Assembly: GCA_025935275.1 (NCBI GenBank)
Contig: JAICVP010000164.1
Location: 1-5,002 of the forward strand
Direction of reading: 5' to 3'
From: Thermoleophilia bacterium
GTDB taxonomy: Bacteria > Actinomycetota > Thermoleophilia > Gaiellales > Gaiellaceae
Length of the DNA: 5,002 nucleotides
In this document: positions 1 to 4,437 of the stretch, piece by piece
How the letters are laid out: every line of letters begins with the position of its first letter
Numbering within the stretch: position 1 is the first letter of the stretch
Program-made: the position numbers and the translations under genes
The notes under the pieces: model-generated
The model's database searches: none
Seen by the model: the letters and a program-made list of their open reading frames with translations, nothing else
What the model was told of the DNA's origin: nothing

Positions 1-101
1 AGGGAGTAAGGGTCGTGGGAGACCACCACGTTGATAGGCGGGACGTGTAAGCGCAGCAATGCGTTCAGCGGACCCGTACTAATTACCCGAGGTCTTGATT
101 T
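1..101 (+). rRNA. 23S ribosomal RNA, 3' end (partial)
   Basis: This is the last ~100 nt of a large-subunit rRNA gene cut by the left edge. The 3'-terminal landmarks are visible: GTTGATAGGC at about 31-40, GTGTAAGCGCAGCAATGCGT at about 45-64, CCGTACTAATTACCCGAGG at about 74-92, and a 3' terminus near GGTCTTGATT (91-100). The exact mature end cannot be fixed without the 5' end of 23S, with which it pairs. It is followed directly by a spacer and 5S rRNA on the same strand, so it is the tail of an rrn operon. Confidence 0.97.
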
Positions 102-134
102 GAACACCGTGAAAGCTGCTATGGAGTTTTGAGG

Positions 135-150
135 GTGCGCGACCGCGCAC
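135..150 (+). other. Spacer hairpin between 23S and 5S rRNA
   Basis: GTGCGC-GACC-GCGCAC forms a perfect 6-bp stem with a 4-nt loop inside the roughly 60-nt 23S-5S spacer. No tRNA lies in this spacer. By position it may help separate or process the two rRNAs, but only the hairpin itself is visible. Confidence 0.5.
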
Positions 151-162
151 GGACTCACAATT

Positions 163-279
<117 letters not shown>

Positions 280-286
280 ATCTTTC

Positions 287-318
287 GAAAAGGCCGCCTC
301 GTGCGGCCTTTTCCTTTT
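287..318. terminator. Bidirectional intrinsic terminator after 5S rRNA
   Basis: An 11-bp perfect stem (GAAAAGGCCGC at 287-297 with GCGGCCTTTTC at 303-313) surrounds the loop CTCGT. The A-run on the left arm and T-run on the right arm let it act on both strands. On the + strand it ends the rRNA operon. On the - strand it lies about 25 bp past the stop codon of the M48 gene, so it probably ends that transcript as well. Confidence 0.9.
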
Positions 319-342
319 AAGTGCGCACCGGCATGGCGCGGA

Positions 343-1176
343 CTAGGCGGCGCGGAGCCTTTCGCGCCACTCCGCGTCGAGTGCACGCAGGCGGGCGACC
401 CGTTCCCCGATCGGCGGGTGAGTCGAAAACATGGCCGCCAGACCGACGGGCTCGAAGGGGTTCACCGTGTAGAGCGGCTCCGTGACGGGGCTCGCGCTGA
501 ACTCGACGAGCTCGTTCACCTGTTCGAGCCGAATGAGCGCGTCGGCAAGGCCGTGCGGGGATTCGCAGATGTCGGCGGCCCGAAGGTCGGCCGCGAACTC
601 CCGCCGCGGCGAGAGCAGGATCTGAACGAGACTTGCTGCGACCGGCGCCAGAACGAAGAGGAGCGCGCGCTGTAGCCACCCGCCGATGCGGCTCGCCTCG
701 ACGAGCCAGCCGGCGAGGAGGACCGCCGGCGTCTGGACGACGACATCGCGCTGCTTGATCTTCGCGAGCTCGTGCGCGATCACGCCCTCGAGCTCGGCCG
801 GCGGCAGCGCCGCGGTCAGGCCCCGGCTGAGCCCGACGGACGCGCTCGAGACTCCGCGGCCGACCGAAATGGCGTGCGGGTGGCCGCTCGGCATGACGTA
901 GAGCCGGGGGCGCCCGACTCCCGCGCGCGCGGCGAGCCGCTCGACTGTCGTGTGGAGAAGGGTGGCTTCGGCGAGCGTCAGCTCGCGGGCGCCGAGCGAG
1001 GCGAGGATGATCCGCGGCCCGTACCAGAAGACAGTCGCCGCCATGAGCAGGCAGACGACGAAAAAGACGCTGGCGAGGCGAAGGCCGCCGAGCCACCACC
1101 CGAGCGCCGAAAACGCGACGACGAAGCCGCCGAGGAGGAGCCAGGCCTTGAGGATGTTACGCACCGCGATGAACAC
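343..1176 (-). CDS. htpX: HtpX-like M48-family membrane metalloprotease with altered zinc motif (HELAK)
   Basis: This 277-aa protein matches HtpX, a membrane zinc protease that degrades damaged membrane proteins, in length and layout. Hydrophobic segments lie at about 8-28, 34-53, 148-162 and 168-188. The motif expected as HExxH reads H135-E136-L137-A138-K139 in the context VIAHELAKIKQRD, so the second zinc-ligand His is Lys. The third-ligand region is kept (SPRREFAAD, E193 and D197), as is the C-terminal STHPP block (251-255). A His-to-Lys codon change needs at least two base changes, so a single read error does not explain it. The protein may be a low-activity or non-catalytic homologue, or use another ligand. 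It starts at GTG 1176, 6 bp after the upstream gene's stop, suggesting one transcript. GTG 1164 (residue 5) is an alternative that fits the usual HtpX N-terminus better. Neither start has a clear Shine-Dalgarno site. The family is certain; the catalytic state is not. Confidence 0.9.
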   Translation of the reverse strand: MFIAVRNILKAWLLLGGFVVAFSALGWWLGGLRLASVFFVVCLLMAATVFWYGPRIILASLGARELTLAEATLLHTTVERLAARAGVGRPRLYVMPSGHPHAISVGRGVSSASVGLSRGLTAALPPAELEGVIAHELAKIKQRDVVVQTPAVLLAGWLVEASRIGGWLQRALLFVLAPVAASLVQILLSPRREFAADLRAADICESPHGLADALIRLEQVNELVEFSASPVTEPLYTVNPFEPVGLAAMFSTHPPIGERVARLRALDAEWRERLRAA

Positions 1177-1182
1177 GGGCGT

Positions 1183-1428
1183 CTAGGGCTCGTCGCCGTC
1201 GGCCCCCGTCAGACCCCGCGGAGGCCAGTCAGGCTCCGGCGCATCGCACCGGCTCGAGCAGTGGAGGGAGGCGATGTTCTGCAGCGGGATGAGGATGTGC
1301 CCGTTCAGCTCGAGGTGCGGGACGCCCTCGATTCCGCAGTACGCGGTCAGTGTCCCGTCCTGGTACTCGCCCCCGAAGAGCTCGACCTCGACCTGCTCGC
1401 CCTTGTACTTGTGCGTGTAGTCCTCCAT
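1183..1428 (-). CDS. Small hypothetical protein (81 aa), possible Sm-like/SH3-like small beta-barrel
   Basis: I do not recognise a family for this protein. Residues 10-57 alternate hydrophobic and polar residues as in a run of short beta-strands (VEVELFGG, GTLTAYCG, VPHLEL, HILIPLQNIASLH). The last strand pair, ending IPLQNIASL, has the feel of the Sm2 motif of Sm/LSm and other small barrels; this is a shape comparison only. The tail (62-81) is acidic and Pro/Gly-rich and likely disordered. Cysteines are at 31, 57 and 61. The ATG at 1428 has no Shine-Dalgarno site, but a -10-like TACGCT ends exactly 7 nt upstream, so it is probably translated from a leaderless mRNA. The HtpX-like gene follows after 6 bp, implying co-transcription. 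The frame has good codon bias, and longer frames on the other strand look like shadows. Confidence 0.72.
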   Translation of the reverse strand: MEDYTHKYKGEQVEVELFGGEYQDGTLTAYCGIEGVPHLELNGHILIPLQNIASLHCSSRCDAPEPDWPPRGLTGADGDEP

Positions 1429-1435
1429 CGCTCGG

Positions 1436-1441
1436 AGCGTA
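1436..1441 (-). promoter_or_regulatory. Candidate -10 box for the 81-aa protein/htpX unit (leaderless)
   Basis: TACGCT on the - strand fits the actinobacterial TAnnnT -10 pattern and is followed by the 7-nt CCGAGCG and then ATG. Transcription would therefore begin at or next to the A of the start codon. No good -35 is seen at 16-19 bp. The same geometry occurs at the gene beginning at 4438. Confidence 0.45.
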
Positions 1442-1601
1442 GCGGAAGCCTAGGAAACATCGGTGTCGCCCCCGTCGCCCCTGCCGTGAAATGCCGTGGC
1501 CATGTGGTCCCGGTGTGGTTTCGGCTTTGTCGGTTCCGGGTTTGTCGTCGAACCTGGCAACTAACCTGATGTCATTGCTCTCCTCCTCATGGCAACTCGA
1601 G

Positions 1602-1616
1602 AACGTCGACGACGTT
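1602..1616. repeat. Inverted repeat AACGTC-GAC-GACGTT
   Basis: Two perfect 6-bp arms sit around 3 bp in the divergent intergenic region. It has the size of a dimeric regulator site, but no regulator gene is nearby and a chance palindrome in GC-rich DNA is possible. Confidence 0.25.
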
Positions 1617-1776
1617 GAGGGCTTGATTGCCTGGACCCGGTTCGTTCACGTTCCCTACGTCTTGTCCGGGGCCACAATTGGCGTGTCGTCGTCGAACCAC
1701 GCCGCCATGCGCCCTTCGGCGACATGTGACGACTCCCCGGTCGAGACGTCGGTCAGATGAGGGGTCAAATCCCCCG

Positions 1777-1799
1777 TTGACTCGCCGCGGGTATACGAT
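1777..1799 (+). promoter_or_regulatory. Possible promoter for the secreted propeller gene
   Basis: A -10-like TATACGAT (1792-1799, containing TACGAT) lies about 110 bp before the chosen start codon. TTGACT at 1777-1782 looks like a -35 but is only 9-11 bp away, too close for a normal pair. GGGTAT (1789-1794) also resembles a SigB/SigF-type -10. GTCAA (1764-1768) and TTGAC (1777-1781) form an inverted repeat over the -35 area that might be an operator. A start here would give a 5' leader of about 100 nt. Confidence 0.3.
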
Positions 1800-1810
1800 C
1801 TCACCCGTCT

Positions 1811-1835
1811 TGGTGGGGGTTACCGGGATTCGAAT
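1811..1835 (-). other. Short stretch resembling a tRNA 3' end (possible attachment-site remnant)
   Basis: Read on the - strand, this 25-mer has the order T-loop-like ATTCGAATCC, then CGGTAACC, then CCCCACCA, as in the last third of a tRNA gene with encoded CCA. The 5' half of a tRNA is absent: the T-stem partner does not pair, no D-arm GG pair is seen and there is no 5' acceptor strand. Spacing to CCA is also one base too long. It could be a leftover att site from an element that integrates into tRNA genes, or a coincidence around the palindrome TTCGAA. Confidence 0.2.
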
Positions 1836-1844
1836 GTCTGCATG

Positions 1845-1877
1845 AAGGGAGGTGGCTTTGGAGATCCTGGCCCTCCC
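1845..1877 (+). promoter_or_regulatory. Upstream Shine-Dalgarno site in a possible sequestering hairpin
   Basis: GGAGGT (1848-1853) is a perfect anti-SD match and lies 4 nt before TTG 1858, which is in frame with the propeller protein. GGGAGG (1847-1852) can pair with CCTCCC (about 1872-1877), which would hide this site. Using this start would add 17 residues before the signal peptide. It may be an alternative start, a translational control element or an unused site. Confidence 0.3.
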
Positions 1878-1897
1878 CCGTCCATGCACATTTACGA

Positions 1898-1905
1898 AAG
1901 GGGAG
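1898..1905 (+). promoter_or_regulatory. Ribosome binding site for the secreted propeller gene
   Basis: AAGGGGAG lies 3-5 nt before GTG 1909. This site decides the chosen start because it places the basic residues and hydrophobic core of the signal peptide right at the N-terminus. Confidence 0.6.
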
Positions 1906-1908
1906 AGC

Positions 1909-3747
1909 GTGACGAGGGTGAAGCGAGTCTGGCCTTTGATTGTTCTAGCGGTCGCCTTAATGTTTATCTTCACGGCCACGGCGATCGCCGCCACGACTGC
2001 CGAGGTCACAGTTGGCAGTCCACATGACCCATTCCCGCGCAATAAGCAGAACGAACCTGCGGTCGCGATCGATGCCTCGCGGCCCGACATCGTTGCCGCG
2101 GGCTCAAACGACGAGATCGATAACGCGCCCTGCGGCACGACGATTTTCGCCACCGAAGAGGCACCCTGCCCGTTCACGCCAGGCGTCGGCGGCTCGGGCG
2201 TGCACTTCTCGTTCAACGGTGGAAAGACCTGGGTGCAGCCGACGTACACGGGCTGGTCGGCACGGAACGGCACTCCCGGCGTCGGCCCGATCGGGACGTT
2301 GCCCTGGTACTACGAGACGGGCCTCGTTTCCGACGGTGACCCTGCTGTTGCGTTTGGCCCGATTCGGAAGAACGGTGAGTTCTCGTGGGCGAACGGCTCG
2401 CGGCTCTATTACGCGAACCTGACCTCAAATTTCCCGTCTGAGCTCTACGCCTCAGGAGCCACTCCGGAGGAGCTAGACGAGGAAGAGGCCCCCGAGCGGA
2501 ACATGGCTCTTCGTGAGCAAGGCTTTGCCGCGCCTGGGCCAGTGAAGGGCATCGAAGGTATCGCGGTCTCGCGTGCCGACAACGTCAACGCGAGCAACTA
2601 CAACGACAAGAACGTCTGGAAGCGACCGGTGATCGCCTCCCAGACGAGCTCGAACACGCAGTTCGCCGACAAGGAGCAGATCTGGGCGGACAATGCGGAA
2701 TCGAGTTCCTTCTTCGGCAACGTGTACGTCTGCTACGTGAAGTTCAACGGCGGCGGGGCCGGGCCACTGCTCGTCAGCCTCTCGCGCGACGGCGGCACCA
2801 CGTGGCAGCAGAAGCAAGTCACCCGTGCTGCTGCGGCTTCACCGATCAACTTCGGGCAGTCCGGTTGCACGATCCGCACGAACAGTCACGGAGTCGTCTA
2901 CGTCATGTACCAGACGTTCCAGGCGTTCACTCCGGGGACGACTCGACACGAGCTCGTTCGGTCGTACGACGGTGGTCGCAGCTGGACGAGGCCGCGGGTG
3001 ATCACCTCAGTGCTCGACAACTGCTTCTTCGTCGACGACGTGCTCGGACGCTGCGTCGAGGACGGGGTTGCCGGTGCTCGCAACGATCTGAGTGGCTCGC
3101 CGAACATGGATATTGCGAACGGCGCACCCACCGGAGACGGCGCAAGCAACGCGATCGTGGACAACTACGTGACCGGGCCTGCGCTGAACCAGGAGAAGGT
3201 GTACGTCACCTGGGCGATGGCGGATGAGCAGCCGCACAGGGTGGCTCCGGGCAGCCGGGGCGCTCGCCTCGACTGGAACGCTCCTGAGCAGGTCTCAACG
3301 AACGACGACCGCGGCTACTACACGGCTCCGGCGTTCGAGCCCGACGGAAGCGGTCTCTATGTCGTCTACAACGCCTACACGACGCCCTTCCGCCAGACCA
3401 CATTCACGGCTCGCGGCCTGGTGGGTGTCACCCGATGGGCGGCGTTCACCAACGGGCCTTCCGGCTGGACAACGCTTCACCGAAGTCCGGTCGGCGACCC
3501 GCGGGCATCGTCGCAGAACGACCTGCAAGGGGAGTTCCTCGGCGACTACGTCTACGCCGCCGCCACGAATGACTACGGCGTGACCGTCTGGAACGACGTC
3601 CGCAACGGCGTCGTCTGCCCGGCGCTCAACGAGTGGCGGATGGATCTGCGTGAAGGAACGGCAGAGGAAGAGGCGCCGAACCCCACCGAAGAGTGTCAGC
3701 CCGGCTTCGGTGATACCGACATCTGGAGCTTCACGAACCATCCGTAG
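1909..3747 (+). CDS. Secreted BNR/Asp-box sialidase-like beta-propeller protein
   Basis: This 612-aa exported protein has a signal peptide with basic TRVKR, a hydrophobic stretch at 7-27 and a likely signal peptidase I cut after A-I-A (27). Asp-box motifs (S-x-D-x-G-x-x-W) lie at 101-108 (SFNGGKTW, Asp replaced by Asn), 292-299 (SRDGGTTW) and 352-359 (SYDGGRSW). Each marks a propeller blade. NEPAVAID (48-55), DGDPAVAFG (142-150) and the C-terminal FLGDY...VWNDVRNG...DTDIW region (543-606) are typical of exported BNR-repeat proteins. An acidic insert (186-196) sits between blades. Eight cysteines fall in close pairs (75/87, 275/320, 372/382, 570/596), suggesting four disulfides. I cannot see a full sialidase active site, and many such proteins are not sialidases, so the substrate is unknown. 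No sorting motif or membrane anchor is present, so it is probably released. GTG 1909 is chosen for its SD site; TTG 1858 or GTG 1852 would add 17-19 residues. It appears monocistronic and ends in a strong hairpin. Confidence 0.88.
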   Translation: MTRVKRVWPLIVLAVALMFIFTATAIAATTAEVTVGSPHDPFPRNKQNEPAVAIDASRPDIVAAGSNDEIDNAPCGTTIFATEEAPCPFTPGVGGSGVHFSFNGGKTWVQPTYTGWSARNGTPGVGPIGTLPWYYETGLVSDGDPAVAFGPIRKNGEFSWANGSRLYYANLTSNFPSELYASGATPEELDEEEAPERNMALREQGFAAPGPVKGIEGIAVSRADNVNASNYNDKNVWKRPVIASQTSSNTQFADKEQIWADNAESSSFFGNVYVCYVKFNGGGAGPLLVSLSRDGGTTWQQKQVTRAAAASPINFGQSGCTIRTNSHGVVYVMYQTFQAFTPGTTRHELVRSYDGGRSWTRPRVITSVLDNCFFVDDVLGRCVEDGVAGARNDLSGSPNMDIANGAPTGDGASNAIVDNYVTGPALNQEKVYVTWAMADEQPHRVAPGSRGARLDWNAPEQVSTNDDRGYYTAPAFEPDGSGLYVVYNAYTTPFRQTTFTARGLVGVTRWAAFTNGPSGWTTLHRSPVGDPRASSQNDLQGEFLGDYVYAAATNDYGVTVWNDVRNGVVCPALNEWRMDLREGTAEEEAPNPTEECQPGFGDTDIWSFTNHP

Positions 3748-3755
3748 TGACAGTG

Positions 3756-3785
3756 GTGAGGGGGAGCCGTGAGGCTCCCCCTCAC
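3756..3785 (+). terminator. Terminator-like hairpin after the propeller gene
   Basis: A perfect 13-bp stem, GTGAGGGGGAGCC with GGCTCCCCCTCAC, closes on a GTGA (GNRA-type) loop, starting 8 bp after the stop codon. The tail is only TTGTCC, so the U-tract is poor, as is common in high-GC actinobacteria. It may stop transcription or protect the mRNA 3' end. Confidence 0.75.
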
Positions 3786-3816
3786 TTGTCCAGGGTCGCT
3801 CGCGGCTACGGCTACT

Positions 3817-3838
3817 AGCCAGCGCTGAACTGCTGGCT
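3817..3838. repeat. Inverted repeat AGCCAGC-N8-GCTGGCT
   Basis: A perfect 7-bp stem with an 8-nt loop followed by TTT lies 32 bp past the hairpin of the propeller gene. It could be a weak second terminator. Only the structure is visible. Confidence 0.3.
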
Positions 3839-3938
3839 TTCCCGTAGGTGGGAACCTGTAGAGCTTTGGCCCGAGCAGCCGAGCGACGACGGCCCGTCGT
3901 AGCTTGGGCGGTGAGCGCTGGCCGTTATCGAGGGCCGT

Positions 3939-4199
3939 CGGCACGGTTCCTCGACCGCGGTTCCGGGAATCCGCGAGGACGAAGGCAACAAACCCATCTG
4001 GGTCCTTCTCCGCCAGACGCCGGCCCTCATCCGTGGCTAGCCCCAAGATCCGCTTGTACCGTCCGGGTTCTCAACCGAAGCTGTTCAGCGCGCTTCCGCC
4101 AGCCCCCATGTTCCACGCGGCACGGGCTCGCCACGCCTCGTTCGTGACCGAGTCCTTGGACGCTCGTAGTCGCCGTAAAAGCGCCTCAACGGCAACTCG
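3939..4199 (-). pseudogene. Possible decayed reading frame (unknown product)
   Basis: One - strand frame reads like ordinary protein (for example AVEALLRRLRASKDSVTNEA, then YKRILGLATDEGRRLAEKD and GFVAFVLADSRN). It is interrupted by TGA at 4073-4071 and bounded upstream by TAA at 4202-4200. It has no SD site and no good start before the internal stop. The opposite strand shows the Ser/Arg-rich pattern usual for a shadow of coding DNA. I do not recognise the family, and it may simply be chance in GC-rich sequence. Confidence 0.18.
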
Positions 4200-4343
4200 T
4201 TATCCGATTTCCTGCAGCTGATGATGACGCTACGGAGAGACGGAGGCCGCGCTACACCGAGCGCGACACTCCCATCTTCGTCGGCACCGCGCAGGAGCTG
4301 TCCGAAGATCCTCAATCCGGTCGACGGCTGCGCATTCCCCAAT

Positions 4344-4360
4344 CTCAACCTCAGGTTGAG
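4344..4360. promoter_or_regulatory. Perfect inverted repeat CTCAACC-TCA-GGTTGAG, possible operator
   Basis: Two perfect 7-bp arms around 3 bp lie about 80-95 bp upstream of the expected transcription start at 4438. The shape suits a dimeric activator or repressor, and the arms are loosely reminiscent of MerR/SoxR-type sites. It is not between -35 and -10 as such sites usually are, and no regulator gene is in the window. Confidence 0.3.
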
Positions 4361-4403
4361 CTTACGTGTTTCTTTGACCCGTCGGTGGACTGGTTTGGAG
4401 TGC

Positions 4404-4418
4404 ACGGTTGGAGACCGT
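4404..4418. promoter_or_regulatory. Inverted repeat ACGGT-N5-ACCGT in the -35 area
   Basis: Two 5-bp arms around TGGAG cover the place where a -35 for the -10 at 4425 would be, and no consensus -35 is present there. It may be an operator or an activator site at a promoter with a weak -35. Confidence 0.25.
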
Positions 4419-4424
4419 AAACGC

Positions 4425-4430
4425 TATAGT
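4425..4430 (+). promoter_or_regulatory. -10 box TATAGT for a leaderless transcript
   Basis: TATAGT is followed by the 7-nt CGCGTCG and then ATG 4438. Transcription should begin at or next to the start codon A, and no SD site exists before it. This supports ATG 4438 as the start of the right-edge gene and shows its reading direction. Confidence 0.55.
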
Positions 4431-4437
4431 CGCGTCG

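Larger units (their letters stand above)
1429..1776. other. Intergenic region without a convincing gene
   Basis: Frames crossing this stretch on both strands lack ribosome-binding sites, have irregular codon use and give low-complexity or Arg-rich products. It lies between divergent units: the 81-aa/htpX pair to the left and the secreted propeller gene to the right. It therefore should hold both promoters and any shared control sites. Confidence 0.6.
4148..4420 (+). pseudogene. Possible coding remnant, 90 codons without a start
   Basis: The frame is open from just after TGA 4145-4147 to TAA 4418-4420 but has no ATG, GTG or TTG before its protein-like part (RYTERDTPIFVGTAQELSED at about codons 35-54). 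Third positions there are strongly G/C and then fall away. It resembles a broken gene fragment, but no family is recognised and its end overlaps the promoter area of the next gene. It could be chance. Confidence 0.15.
3786..4424. other. Gene-poor region of about 640 bp
   Basis: No intact gene can be supported here. Frames are short, lack SD sites and change strand. Codon bias typical of the neighbours shows only in fragments, the two best of which are listed separately. The right end holds the control region of the gene at 4438. The stretch may be decayed coding DNA rather than simple spacer. Confidence 0.55.

Noticed and set aside
317..1099. 260-aa - strand frame
   Set aside because: It is in another frame of the same strand as the HtpX-like gene and is dominated by Arg, with no family features.
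772..1569. 265-aa + strand frame
   Set aside because: It lies antisense to the well-supported HtpX-like gene and the 81-aa gene. Its Arg/Glu/Pro-rich composition is typical of a shadow frame.
1771..1860. Complete tRNA gene on the - strand
   Set aside because: Only the 3'-end-like part is present. No D-arm, anticodon arm, matching T-stem or 5' acceptor strand can be drawn.
1842..2027. 61-aa + strand frame starting with ATG 1842
   Set aside because: It has no SD site before the ATG, overlaps the propeller gene start in another frame, and its composition is unremarkable; an upstream leader peptide cannot be supported.
1587..2273. 228-aa - strand frame across the intergenic region and the 5' part of the propeller gene
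   Set aside because: More than half is antisense to the signal peptide and first blades. No RBS, family motif or steady codon bias is seen in the remainder.
3949..3978. Imperfect hairpin around CGCGG-TTC-CGG-GAA-T-CCGCG
   Set aside because: The stem needs a bulge and an asymmetric internal loop. Such structures are frequent in GC-rich DNA, and nothing nearby gives it a role.
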